Shown here one piece after another: positions 44,985 through 53,815 of a stretch of DNA of 64,000 nt. Each line of letters opens with the position of its first letter. The stretch's first letter is position 1. The position numbers were made by a program, and so were the translations under genes. The notes under the pieces were generated by a model that did not search any database, was not told where the DNA came from, and saw nothing but the letters and a program-made list of their open reading frames with translations. This DNA comes from Dietzia sp. NCCP-2495 (GTDB lineage Bacteria > Actinomycetota > Actinomycetes > Mycobacteriales > Mycobacteriaceae), in assembly GCF_026011735.1 (NCBI RefSeq), contig NZ_BRVN01000001.1, forward strand, positions 372,001-436,000, in the 5' to 3' direction.

Positions 44985-46399
44985 TGTCCCACCTCCAGAC
45001 TCGTCAGATCGTCAAGGGTCTCACGTCGCAGCACGAGTCGTGCGCGTCCGTCACGGACCGCCACCACGGCGGGCCTCCCGATGAGGTTGTACCTGCTCGA
45101 CATCGAATAGCAGTAGGCGCCGGTGGACGCCACCGCGACCAGGTCTCCCGCGCCGACGTCCTCGGACAGCCACAGATCCCGGACCACCACGTCACCGCTC
45201 TCGCAGTGCTTGCCCACCAGTCGGGAAACGACCGGCTCGGCCTCGGAGAACCGGCCGACCAGCCGGGCGTCGTACTCCGCGTCATACAGTGCGGTACGGA
45301 TGTTGTCGCTCATCCCGCCGTCGACGCTGACATACCGCCGGGTCTCGCCTCCGGCGAGGGTGACGTCCTTGGTGACCCCGACCTCGTAGAGGGTGACGGT
45401 ACCGGGTCCGGCGATCGCCCGGCCGGGCTCAACTACCAGCGTCGGCGGCGTAAGATCGGATTCCTGGGCGAAGGAGGCGACGATCTCCTTCAACGACGCC
45501 GCGAGCTGCGCCACCGGCGGAGGATCGTCAGATGGGACGTAGCTGATCCCCAGCCCACCACCGAGATCGAGATGGTCGAGCTGGGCCGTGCGCTCGGCTC
45601 CGAACTCGTCCACGATGTCGCGCAGTAGACCGATCACCCTGCGTGCGGCGAGCTCGAACCCGTCGATCTCGAAGATCTGCGATCCGATGTGGCTGTGCAG
45701 TCCGGTCAGTCGGATGTTCTTCGCCGCGAAGACGCCGCGGACAGCCTCCATGGCCGCTCCCCCGGCCAACGAGAACCCGAACTTCTGGTCTTCGTGTGCG
45801 GTCGCGATGAACTCGTGGGTGTGGGCTTCGACGCCGACCGTCACGCGGATGAAGACGTCCTGGAAGACTCCCTCGTCGCCGGCGATGCGATCGAGGAGGT
45901 CGATCTCCCCCATGGCGTCGATCACCACGTGGCCGACCCCGTTGCGCACGGCCATTCGGAGTTCGTCAGCCGACTTGTTGTTGCCGTGCATGGTGATCCG
46001 CTCGGCCGGGAAGTCGGCTCGCAGGGCGATCGCCAGTTCTCCGCCCGAGGCCACGTCGAGGCTCAGCCCCTCCTCGGCGACCCAGCGGGCGACCTCGGTG
46101 CACAGGAACGCCTTCGAGGCGTAGTGCACGCGATCGGGACCACCGAATGCCTCGGCCATCTCCCGGCAGCGGGACCGGAAGTCGTCCTCGTCGATGACGA
46201 ACAGGGGGGTGCCGAACTCGGCGGCCAGGTCGGTCGCCGTGACTCCGGCGAACTCGACGACTCCGTCATCGCGTCGTGCCGCACCACGGGGCCAGACGGC
46301 GGGTGCGAGAGACATGACGCCGGCGGCGTCGGCGGGACGTTCGCCGATCGCCGGGGCGTGCGGGTACTCGTGCCGGGTGCCGGCGGGGTGTGCGCTCAC
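44981..46399 (-). CDS. lysA: Diaminopimelate decarboxylase
   Basis: This 472-residue PLP enzyme makes lysine from meso-DAP. The PLP lysine is Lys96 ([10 protein letters not shown]). [17 protein letters not shown], the GGGLGISY phosphate loop and the C-terminal [10 protein letters not shown] and [21 protein letters not shown] motifs are all present. The GTG start at 46399 overlaps the argS stop by 4 bp. Branch-point control of the shared aspartate pathway is suggested by coupling to hom. Confidence 0.96.
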   Translation of the reverse strand: MSAHPAGTRHEYPHAPAIGERPADAAGVMSLAPAVWPRGAARRDDGVVEFAGVTATDLAAEFGTPLFVIDEDDFRSRCREMAEAFGGPDRVHYASKAFLCTEVARWVAEEGLSLDVASGGELAIALRADFPAERITMHGNNKSADELRMAVRNGVGHVVIDAMGEIDLLDRIAGDEGVFQDVFIRVTVGVEAHTHEFIATAHEDQKFGFSLAGGAAMEAVRGVFAAKNIRLTGLHSHIGSQIFEIDGFELAARRVIGLLRDIVDEFGAERTAQLDHLDLGGGLGISYVPSDDPPPVAQLAASLKEIVASFAQESDLTPPTLVVEPGRAIAGPGTVTLYEVGVTKDVTLAGGETRRYVSVDGGMSDNIRTALYDAEYDARLVGRFSEAEPVVSRLVGKHCESGDVVVRDLWLSEDVGAGDLVAVASTGAYCYSMSSRYNLIGRPAVVAVRDGRARLVLRRETLDDLTSLEVGQ

Positions 46400-48048
46400 A
46401 TCTTCTCCGGTGCGTTGACGCCGATGAGGCGGAGTCCGTTGGCCAGGGTCTGGCGGGTCGCGGTGCTCAGAGCGAGTCGCGCGGCGTGCAGGGCGCCGGG
46501 TTCCTCGTCTCCCATGGGCAGCACGCGACACGAGTCGTAGAAGCGGTGGTACGCGGCGGCCAGTTCCTCGAGATACCGTGCCACGCGGTGCGGTTCACGC
46601 AGGTCGGCGGCGCTGGCCACGACTCGGGGGAACTCGCCGATCGTTCGGATGAGCGCTCCCTCTCGGTCTTCGACGAGCAGGGACAGGTCCGCGCCCTCGG
46701 TCGTGACCCCGAGATCGGCGGCATTGCGCGCGAGCGAGCACAGGCGTGCGTGCGCGTACTGCACGTAGAACACCGGGTTGTCGTTCGTGGCCGACGCCCA
46801 TAGCTGGAGGTCGATGTCCATCGTCTGGTCGACCGACGAGCGGATGAGGGCATAGCGGGCCGCGTCCACTCCGATCGCCTCGACGAGGTCGTCGAGGGTG
46901 ATGACGGTGCCGGCGCGCTTGCTCATCTTCACCGGGACACCGTCACGGACGAGGTTGACCATCTGGCCGATGAGGACCTCGATCGTCTCCGGGTCGTCTC
47001 CGAGAGAGGCGGCCGCGGCCTTGAGCCGCGCGATGTAGCCGTGATGGTCGGCACCCAACATGTAGATGCACAGGTCGAAGCCACGTTCACGCTTGTCGAG
47101 GAAGTACGCGATGTCACCGGCGATGTAGGCGGCGTTGCCGTCCGACTTGAGGACGACGCGGTCCTTGTCGTCACCGAACGCCGTCGAGCGGAGCCACCAG
47201 GCGCCCTCGTTCTCGTAGAGGTTGCCGTTGCTCTTGAGGGTCTCGATGGCACGGTCGACCGCGCCGGAGGTGAACATCGAGTTCTCGTGCGTGTAGACGT
47301 CGAAGACCGTGCCGAACTCGGCCAGGGACGTCTTGATGTGATCGAACATCAGGTCCACGCCCGTGGCCCGGAACGTTTCGAGACTTTCGTCCTCGGGAAG
47401 GGCCAGGATGTCGGGGTGCGCGGCGACGATTCGGGCGGCGATGTCGTCGATGTAGGCGCCCGCGTACCCGTCTTCCGGGGTGGGTTCGCCCTTGGCGGCG
47501 GCGGCAAGCGACCTGCTGAAGCGGTCGATCTGTGCGCCGTGGTCGTTGAAGTAGTACTCGCGGGTCACCGCGGCTCCGGAGGCCTCCAGTACCCGACCGA
47601 GCGCGTCGCCGACGGCTGCCCAGCGGGTGCCGCCCAGATGGATCGGCCCGGTCGGGTTGGCCGACACGAACTCGAGGTTGACCCGACGGCCCGCCATGGC
47701 ATCGCCTCGGCCGTAGTTCTCACCCTGCTCGATGACGGTCGCCACCAGGGAGCCCTGTGCACCGGAATCCAACCGGATGTTGATGAACCCAGGACCGGCG
47801 ATCTCGGCGGCGGCGACACCCGGATCATCGGCGAGCACCGCGGCGAGGTCCGCCGCCAGGTCGCGCGGGGCCACACCGACCTTCTTGCCGAGCTGGAGCG
47901 CGATATTGGTCGCATAGTCCCCGTGTTCCGGGTTACGTGGACGCTCGACGGTGACGGCCTCCGGGACGAGCGAGACATCGGCTCCACGGTCGGCGAGGAG
48001 TGCCACGAGGGCGGCACGGATGACGGCGGCGAGATCGGCGGGAGTCAC
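46396..48048 (-). CDS. argS: Arginyl-tRNA synthetase
   Basis: This 550-residue class I synthetase has the HIGH motif as HLGG in [19 protein letters not shown] (about residues 125-143) and the full KMSK in [15 protein letters not shown] (about 375-389), followed by the anticodon-binding helical domain ([15 protein letters not shown] onward). The N-terminal add-1 domain ([18 protein letters not shown]) is intact. GTG 48048 starts at this domain. TAGGAT eight bases upstream is a possible -10. The gene encoding tRNA-Arg(CCG) lies divergently 194 bp away. Confidence 0.96.
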   Translation of the reverse strand: MTPADLAAVIRAALVALLADRGADVSLVPEAVTVERPRNPEHGDYATNIALQLGKKVGVAPRDLAADLAAVLADDPGVAAAEIAGPGFINIRLDSGAQGSLVATVIEQGENYGRGDAMAGRRVNLEFVSANPTGPIHLGGTRWAAVGDALGRVLEASGAAVTREYYFNDHGAQIDRFSRSLAAAAKGEPTPEDGYAGAYIDDIAARIVAAHPDILALPEDESLETFRATGVDLMFDHIKTSLAEFGTVFDVYTHENSMFTSGAVDRAIETLKSNGNLYENEGAWWLRSTAFGDDKDRVVLKSDGNAAYIAGDIAYFLDKRERGFDLCIYMLGADHHGYIARLKAAAASLGDDPETIEVLIGQMVNLVRDGVPVKMSKRAGTVITLDDLVEAIGVDAARYALIRSSVDQTMDIDLQLWASATNDNPVFYVQYAHARLCSLARNAADLGVTTEGADLSLLVEDREGALIRTIGEFPRVVASAADLREPHRVARYLEELAAAYHRFYDSCRVLPMGDEEPGALHAARLALSTATRQTLANGLRLIGVNAPEKM

Positions 48049-48156
48049 GTCTTCATATCCTAGGTGTCGGCACGTAGCGGGGGGAATCGGACACCGCTGT
48101 CGCCTGCAGGATCGAGGCCCGGCGGGGTCGATGCGGCCCCGCCCCGGGCACGGTGC

Positions 48157-48162
48157 TACGAT
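48157..48162 (+). promoter_or_regulatory. Possible -10 for tRNA-Arg
   Basis: TACGAT lies about 80 bp upstream of the tRNA. It matches a -10 hexamer, but no -35 is evident and it could instead serve another start within the argS/tRNA divergent region. Confidence 0.25.
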
Positions 48163-48241
48163 CAGTCTCGCTGTTCGACGGGGTCCGGCCCCATCGGTCG
48201 ACACCGTCAGTTCAGCCTCCGGCTCGCGTCGCCGGTATCCC

Positions 48242-48314
48242 GCCCTCGTAGCTCAGGGGATAGAGCGTTGGTTTCCGGTACCAAAGGTCAGGGGTTCGAT
48301 TCCCTTCGGGGGCA
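48242..48314 (+). tRNA. tRNA-Arg (anticodon CCG)
   Basis: A 73-nt cloverleaf. The acceptor stem GCCCTCG pairs with CGGGGGC. The D-stem is GCTC/GAGC, and the anticodon stem TTGGT/ACCAA encloses loop TTCCGGT with CCG at 48275-48277. The T-arm is AGGGG-TTCGATT-CCCTT, with discriminator A at 48314. CCA is not encoded (the next bases are CCG). It decodes CGG, a frequent codon in high-GC genomes. Confidence 0.95.
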
Positions 48315-48321
48315 CCGCGAA

Positions 48322-48364
48322 AAACCCTCTCCCGCCTGCACAACGCAGACACGGGAGAGGGTTT
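48322..48364 (+). terminator. Intrinsic terminator after tRNA-Arg
   Basis: Arms AAACCCTCTCCCG (48322-48334) and CGGGAGAGGGTTT (48352-48364) make a perfect 13-bp stem, with an inner CTGC/GCAG pairing in the loop. The tail runs TTTCTTCGTTAATT on the plus strand. Confidence 0.85.
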
Positions 48365-48625
48365 CTTCGTTAATTGCCGGAAACAAGCAAGTCTCAGCTG
48401 CTCCCACAGCAACGAGGGCCGGATCAGCCGGCGTCACCATCGGGCTGATCTTCGTCCGGGGGGTGCACTCGATGGGTTCCGGGCTGCAGTCGCCGCTCAT
48501 CTCCGCACCTGCGCATCAGCTGCGGGTCATGCTCCCGACGAGGTACCGGGAAATCGGTGGCATCGTGCTCGACTCCGAAACGAGACACGACCGCCGTGTT
48601 GTCCACCGCTGTCACGCGGTGGCCG
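48365..48625. other. Gene-free region between the tRNA terminator and the MarR gene
   Basis: About 260 bp after the terminator tail. I see no open frame with family similarity, ribosome-binding site or repeat. Short frames overlapping the MarR gene here look like shadows. Confidence 0.5.
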
Positions 48626-49105
48626 TCACTTCGGGAGGACGATCCCGTCGATCTGCTCGATCCGGGACACGACACGCTCGTAGATATCGGTGAGCGCCTC
48701 GACCTCGTCGGCACTGAGTGCGTCGATGAACAGTTCCCGCACCTTCTCGACGTGCAATGGCGCGACCTCGCCGATCGCTTGTGCCCCGGTCTCGGTCAGG
48801 GTGACAATCGTGCCGCGACCGTCCTCTGCGCAGTCGTTCTTGGCGACCAGGCCGCGCCCCTCCATACGCCGCACCTGGTGGGACACACGACTGCGGTCCC
48901 AGCCCAGCGCTGCACCGAGGTCCCGCGCACGGAGCCCGCTGCCTTCGGCCTCGCTGAGACTGACCAGCACCGAGTAATCGGACTGCGACATCGACGCATC
49001 TCGCTGCAACTGCCGCTCGATCGCGAGGTCGAGCAGCTGGTTCATGTCCCGGTATCGGCGCCACATGCGCTGCTCGTCATCGGTCAACCAGCGTGTCTCG
49101 CTCAT
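48626..49105 (-). CDS. MarR-family transcriptional regulator
   Basis: This 159-residue winged-helix regulator has dimerisation helices at both ends, the recognition region LRARDLGAALGWDRSRVSHQVRRMEGRGLVAK (about residues 57-88) and the wing DCAEDGRGTIVTLTETG. The ATG at 49105 is preceded by TCTAAT six bases upstream (leaderless) lying in the palindrome GTGCT-N5-AGCAC, so self-repression is likely. The ligand and other targets are unknown. Confidence 0.92.
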   Translation of the reverse strand: MSETRWLTDDEQRMWRRYRDMNQLLDLAIERQLQRDASMSQSDYSVLVSLSEAEGSGLRARDLGAALGWDRSRVSHQVRRMEGRGLVAKNDCAEDGRGTIVTLTETGAQAIGEVAPLHVEKVRELFIDALSADEVEALTDIYERVVSRIEQIDGIVLPK

Positions 49106-49106
49106 G

Positions 49107-49121
49107 GTGCTATTAGAGCAC
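49107..49121 (-). promoter_or_regulatory. Candidate MarR auto-operator overlapping the -10
   Basis: GTGCT (49107-49111) and AGCAC (49117-49121) form a 15-bp inverted repeat with a 5-bp centre. On the minus strand the same stretch contains the -10-like TCTAAT (49112-49117) exactly six bases before the ATG, so binding would block transcription start. Confidence 0.5.
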
Positions 49122-49180
49122 GGACCGTGTCACCTACCGGCGTCAGGCACAGGTCACGACGAGTTGATGCCACCACCATC

Positions 49181-51817
49181 TCAGTCACCCGACACGGATG
49201 AGCGGCGCATGACGTGGGTCCGGGCACCACCGATGCCTGCGAACCGGGCGCGGTCACAGGTGAGGACCACCACCTGGGACGTCGACGACGCGGCCGCGAT
49301 CACGGCGCCCATCGTCAAGCGGCGTGTGGGGTCGGTATAGCCCATCGTGTCGTCGAGGAACACCGGCACGCCGGCCTCCCCGACCAACCGCGCACACGCG
49401 ATTCGCACGATCACCGCGAGTTGCTCTCTGGCGCCTCCGGACAATGCGTCATAGTCGACCGTGACGTCGCCCAGGCGACGTGCTTCGATCGTCAGGTCGT
49501 CACCGAGCCTGACGTCGAAGTCTCGACCGTAGACAAGCGAACCCAGGTCGACGACCGCGCGGTGGAACGGCTCCTGGTACGCGCGCATCGCCTCGGAACG
49601 GCGTGTGGTAAGGGTTCGGTGGAGCAGGTCCGCGGCCCGCGCCCGGCGCCACAGCGCATCGTTCTCCCGTTGGGCTTCGCGGAGTTCCCGGTCTGCGGCG
49701 GACACCTCACCCAGCCGTCCCTGGTCGCCGATGACGTTCACCCGCCCCAGTGCGGTGGCCACCCCGTTGGCGGCTTCCCGCTCCTCCTCCCTCAGGGCTG
49801 CCTGCGAGGCACGGACGTTCTCCAGCAGTTCGGGCGGTGCGTCCGCGAGTACCGCGTCGAGATCCGCTCGTGCCCGTCGTGCCGCCTCTCGAGCCTGCTC
49901 GACTTTCGCTCGAGCCCGCTCCTCCCCCTCAGCCAGGGCGTCGTCCGCCACCGCCTCGCGGGCACGGGCAAGGACGTCGGCGCTCGCGGCCGACCGGGAC
50001 GCGGCATCCTCGGATAATGCCTGCCTCGTGGCGTGAGCGGTCCTCATGCTCGCCACCTCCGTCGCGGCCGTCCGGTCTTCGGCTCTCCGGACACTAAGCA
50101 ACTGCTCCGCAGCTGCTGCAGCGGCGACCGGATCGCCCTCGTCCCGGTCACCTCCGACAGCGTCACCCCCGACATCGCGGGCGGCGTCGACTGGTCCGGA
50201 ATCCCGGAGCTGGTCACGTAGCGCGTCCCGACGGGTGACCAGATCCTCGAAAGTGTCCCCGACCAACAGGTCGGTCCTTCTCCGGCGCAGTGAGGCGATC
50301 TCCGCGCGGAGCTCGGTGGTCAGCTTCAACCGCTCCTCGGCCGCGGCCCGACTGTCCACCCCCAGCTCTGTCAGCAACGCCCCGAGCTGCTCGCGCGCCG
50401 CGAACACCTCCCGGCGCACCGCGTCGGTATCGCCTGCGGGGACGACTTTCAGCGCGACGGATCCCACCTCGAATGTCGTGTCCTCGACGATCCGGAGGGA
50501 CCACCCCGGATCCGCCTCGCGGGTCTCTCCGGCGAGGTCTACCTCACCGCTGCCGGAGACCTCGACGGTGGGGGCGCTGGCGACACTCCTCACCTCGGCT
50601 TCCCTCAGCGTGTCGTCCGCGGACCTGATCTGCTCGACCGCAGCCTCATCGACCTCCACCTCGACGAGACGCGCCTGGACGGCCGCGAGTTCGTCCCCGA
50701 CCGAGGTCAGGGTGGCGACGAGGTGATCCACCCTGTCCAGTTCGGTTCGCCGATGCTCGTTCTCCTTGGCGGCACGGACCGCGTCGAGACGTGCCCGGGC
50801 GCCGGTCAGATCGGCTTCCGCGGCCTCGAGCGCGATGCGGGCCCCGTCTGCACGGTCTTCGGCCGGTGCCAGCCGCTCGGCGATCTCCTCGACCTCGTCG
50901 CGCAGCCGCTCCGCTCTGGTCCGATCGCGCTCGACCTCCTCAACGAGCGCCGTGCGTTCGCGCGCACCGCGAGACGCGGCATCGTGCTCGGCGGCAGCAC
51001 GGTCCACTTCGGCTTCCGCCTCGGCGCAGGCATGCCGTCGCTCTACCACGATCGCCCCGGCGGCCTCGAGACGCACGACCTCGGCATCGACCGATGCCAG
51101 TGCCTCCCTACGGGCACGATGCACGGCGACCTGCCCGGCGTGGTCCTCCACCGCGGCGTCGAGCTCGGCGTGCGCGGCCCTGGCCGCGGACAACGCCGCA
51201 CTCGCGTCGAGCACTCTCGCGTCCGACTTCGCGAGCTCTCCGGTGGGATCCCCCTTGCGCGCGGTGAGATAGCGGTTGCGCTCCTCCGCTACCCGCGAGA
51301 TGAGCGAATCATCCCCGGTGGGATCTCCGCCGCCCGCCGCCGCGTCCAACGCACGACGGAGTGAATCCATCCCCTTGGCGGCATCGACCTGGCCGATCGG
51401 TTCGTCCTGAGCGATGCGGAGTGCACGCCACAGCGAGCGGTCCACCTTGCGGTCCAGGAGGTCCCGTACGTGGTCATGAGCGTCGTCGCCCGTGAGCGCC
51501 TGGCGGGCTGAGTCCGGGAACTCCAACGAGGTCCGCTTTCCCCGGACGAACTCCTTCCTGTACACCATCCGTTGACCATCGACTGTGAACTCGGCCTCGA
51601 CCACCACCGGGACATCCCGTCCGACCGGGCTCGCCGCCTTGACGTCGGCACGACCGGACGAGGCCTTGTGTTCCAGGAGCATCTCGAGTGCGTCGAGGAG
51701 GCTGGTCTTCCCCGACTCGTTGGGCCCCTCGATCACCAGGACCCCTCGCCGTGGCACCATGACCTCTTCACGGGTCACGCCACGGAAGTCCTCGAGCAAC
51801 AGTCGGTGCAGGATCAT
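49181..51817 (-). CDS. Rad50/SbcC-like (YhaN-type) coiled-coil ATPase
   Basis: This 878-residue SMC-like protein has Walker A VIEGPNESGKTSLLDALE (about residues 28-45), a long coiled coil interrupted around 400-480, the ABC signature YDALSGGAREQLAVIVRIA (about 790-808), Walker B VPVFLDDTMGYTD and a closing VVVLTCDRARFAGIGG. The Walker B ends Asp-Asp, not Asp-Glu as in canonical SbcC; this is usual for the YhaN-like branch. There is no zinc-hook CxxC that I can see. It overlaps its nuclease partner by 4 bp. I recall Rv1278. Confidence 0.88.
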   Translation of the reverse strand: MILHRLLLEDFRGVTREEVMVPRRGVLVIEGPNESGKTSLLDALEMLLEHKASSGRADVKAASPVGRDVPVVVEAEFTVDGQRMVYRKEFVRGKRTSLEFPDSARQALTGDDAHDHVRDLLDRKVDRSLWRALRIAQDEPIGQVDAAKGMDSLRRALDAAAGGGDPTGDDSLISRVAEERNRYLTARKGDPTGELAKSDARVLDASAALSAARAAHAELDAAVEDHAGQVAVHRARREALASVDAEVVRLEAAGAIVVERRHACAEAEAEVDRAAAEHDAASRGARERTALVEEVERDRTRAERLRDEVEEIAERLAPAEDRADGARIALEAAEADLTGARARLDAVRAAKENEHRRTELDRVDHLVATLTSVGDELAAVQARLVEVEVDEAAVEQIRSADDTLREAEVRSVASAPTVEVSGSGEVDLAGETREADPGWSLRIVEDTTFEVGSVALKVVPAGDTDAVRREVFAAREQLGALLTELGVDSRAAAEERLKLTTELRAEIASLRRRRTDLLVGDTFEDLVTRRDALRDQLRDSGPVDAARDVGGDAVGGDRDEGDPVAAAAAAEQLLSVRRAEDRTAATEVASMRTAHATRQALSEDAASRSAASADVLARAREAVADDALAEGEERARAKVEQAREAARRARADLDAVLADAPPELLENVRASQAALREEEREAANGVATALGRVNVIGDQGRLGEVSAADRELREAQRENDALWRRARAADLLHRTLTTRRSEAMRAYQEPFHRAVVDLGSLVYGRDFDVRLGDDLTIEARRLGDVTVDYDALSGGAREQLAVIVRIACARLVGEAGVPVFLDDTMGYTDPTRRLTMGAVIAAASSTSQVVVLTCDRARFAGIGGARTHVMRRSSVSGD

Positions 51818-52998
51818 CGCGCTCCCCCGTCCACGAGGCGGTACAGCAGACTCAGTGCATTGCTGGCGTCCTCCGCCTCCGGTCCACCGCTTGTCGCGAC
51901 CTCCACCAGGTCTCCGACGGCCCGACTCGCGTACCCGTCGACGAGATCGGTCAGATCCGTGTCCTCAGCCCGCACCACGAGGTGGGTCCGGGACTCACGG
52001 ATAAAGGCACTCGCGAACAGAGCGTCCCACCGGTCGACCAACTCGTCGATCCGTGCTCGGAGCGCCACCCCGACGGTCCCGGTGAGACCGAGCTTGAGCA
52101 CGGTCCGCGGCTTGTCCCCGATCGCCTCGATTCGCTCGGCGAGTGCGTCCAGGTCCGACTCCGTGTCGATCTGGGCGTTGACCGCAAGGAAGGACCACCG
52201 ACCGGTCCGATGAGTGGTGACTGTGGCGGCACGGTTCCGCCCCGGTCCCGCGGCGTGGAGTTCGACGAGGAGGGCGGATCCGGAATCCTTCTCCACATCG
52301 TCGAAATCGGTCGTCTCGGGACTTCCGGAGAACCAGATCCGCTCCCCCGAGCCGACCTGCGTCACCGAGTGTCGGTCTCCCAGCGCGACGTAGTCCACAC
52401 GTCCGGAGTCGACGGCCCCCTCCAGTTCTGCCACCGAGAGGGCCTCGACCGACGGCGAGTGCCCTCCGTACACCTCGTCGGTCCCACCGTGCGCGACCAG
52501 GACCCGGACCCCGTCGGTGGGCTCGAGTGCGGCCAGTAGTGCGGGCATCCGCGAGGGATCCGGACGCTTGGAGGTCCAGGGCACCCCCACGATCTCGACC
52601 CCGGGGCGGATCTCGACCGGGTCCGCGCCGTCGAGTACGACGACCTTCCCGCTCTCGACCACCCCGGAGAAGTCCCGACACCGCAGAACGGACGACACGT
52701 CCAGCGGGTCGTGGTTGCCCGGCAGGATCAGCACCGGAACGGGGAACGACGCCAGGACCTCGGCCGCGCGTAGCACCACGGACCGCGGCACCGCATTGTC
52801 CTCGAACGCGTCGCCTGCGACCACGACGAACTCCGCCTCGTGCTCTACCGCGAGCTCGGCGAGCTCGGCGACGGACGCGAGCCTGTCGGCGGTGTACCGG
52901 GCCTGCGCGTCGTCGCCGAGGAACCGACGGGTCATCCCGAGCTGCCAGTCGGCCGAATGGAGGAAGCGGACGGCGTCACCGTCCCGTGGCGTGGTCAT
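51814..52998 (-). CDS. Mre11/SbcD-like (YhaO-type) DNA-repair exonuclease
   Basis: This 394-residue metallophosphoesterase has the metal motifs in order: FLHSADWQLG (Asp-x-His variant), VVAGDAFEDNAVP, LILPGNHDP (Gly-Asn-His-Asp), LVAHGG and ALGDRHS. A C-terminal capping domain follows. It should process DNA ends with the adjoining Rad50-like ATPase; the ATGA overlap supports a complex. I recall Rv1277 as the M. tuberculosis counterpart. Confidence 0.89.
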   Translation of the reverse strand: MTTPRDGDAVRFLHSADWQLGMTRRFLGDDAQARYTADRLASVAELAELAVEHEAEFVVVAGDAFEDNAVPRSVVLRAAEVLASFPVPVLILPGNHDPLDVSSVLRCRDFSGVVESGKVVVLDGADPVEIRPGVEIVGVPWTSKRPDPSRMPALLAALEPTDGVRVLVAHGGTDEVYGGHSPSVEALSVAELEGAVDSGRVDYVALGDRHSVTQVGSGERIWFSGSPETTDFDDVEKDSGSALLVELHAAGPGRNRAATVTTHRTGRWSFLAVNAQIDTESDLDALAERIEAIGDKPRTVLKLGLTGTVGVALRARIDELVDRWDALFASAFIRESRTHLVVRAEDTDLTDLVDGYASRAVGDLVEVATSGGPEAEDASNALSLLYRLVDGGAR

Positions 52999-53047
52999 GG
53001 CCGCATCGTAGGTCGCCGGTATGACACGGTCGCCCCTGACACGGGTC

Positions 53048-53815
53048 TCACGGCGCCCCGTAGTGACCGAACGCGTCGAGGAAGTCCTCCAGATCGGCCA
53101 CCACCCTCAACTGCTCGAGCGGGTCGTTCGTCGCAGCGGCCGCCATCCGTCGCGTGACGGGTGCGTCCAGCAGATCCTCCAGACCTGCCGGTGCCGGAGA
53201 GGGAACGGACGGGAGCAGCGGGTCGCTGCCCCACAGGCTCTCGGCCATGTCGACGTCGACCCCACCGGACTCACCCGCTCCGTCGCCGCGAAGCAGGATC
53301 CCGAGGGTGTCGGCGCTGAGACCGCGGAGCTCGAACATCACCGAGGGCGAGGCGTCCCACCACTCCACCATGATGTTCGCCGCCGCGAGAACGTGACGGC
53401 ACGGACCCGGCTGTACCGGGCAATGACAGGTGTACGAGGTGGCCCCGTCGACCGCCGGGAGCAGGAGGAACCCGACGGTGTCGGAGAAGTCGCCGGCGAG
53501 CGCTCCGAGTATCCCGTGCTCCTCCCGCCGCAGCGCCTCACGCAGTGACTCGGAATCCGAGTGGTCCAGCGGGGCGAACAAGAACTCGACCGTGAAGGGT
53601 AGAGGTCTGCTCCCGGCGACGTCGCAGCGGACGATCCGTCCCGAGTGTTCCAGTGACAGGACCTTGTCCTCGCGCGCGTCGCTGCGTCCGAGGTACGCCT
53701 CGGTGCGCGACACGCCCGACTCGAGATCGGCGGTCCACCGCCTGCTCCACATGTGGCCACCGAACGCGCCAGCGCGCGAGCGCGCCGTGATCCCGGCACC
53801 CGGCCCCGGACTCAC
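53048..53815 (-). CDS. SWIM zinc-finger protein
   Basis: This 255-residue protein has the SWIM pattern CxC-xn-CxH: Cys130, Cys132, Cys139 and His141 in CHCPVQPGPCRH. SWIM domains bind DNA or proteins. Its GTG overlaps the SNF2-helicase stop by 4 bp, and SWIM/SNF2 pairs recur in bacteria (for example the Bacillus ywqA/ywqB pair), so the two probably work together on DNA. No catalytic domain is visible in the rest of the protein. Confidence 0.85.
   Translation of the reverse strand: MSPGPGAGITARSRAGAFGGHMWSRRWTADLESGVSRTEAYLGRSDAREDKVLSLEHSGRIVRCDVAGSRPLPFTVEFLFAPLDHSDSESLREALRREEHGILGALAGDFSDTVGFLLLPAVDGATSYTCHCPVQPGPCRHVLAAANIMVEWWDASPSVMFELRGLSADTLGILLRGDGAGESGGVDVDMAESLWGSDPLLPSVPSPAPAGLEDLLDAPVTRRMAAAATNDPLEQLRVVADLEDFLDAFGHYGAP

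Noticed and set aside
48242-48316. Encoded CCA tail on the tRNA
   Set aside because: The discriminator A at 48314 is followed by CCG, not CCA, so the tail must be added after transcription.
48365-48714. Small protein gene on either strand after tRNA-Arg
   Set aside because: Candidate frames lack ribosome-binding sites and similarity and overlap the MarR gene in other frames.
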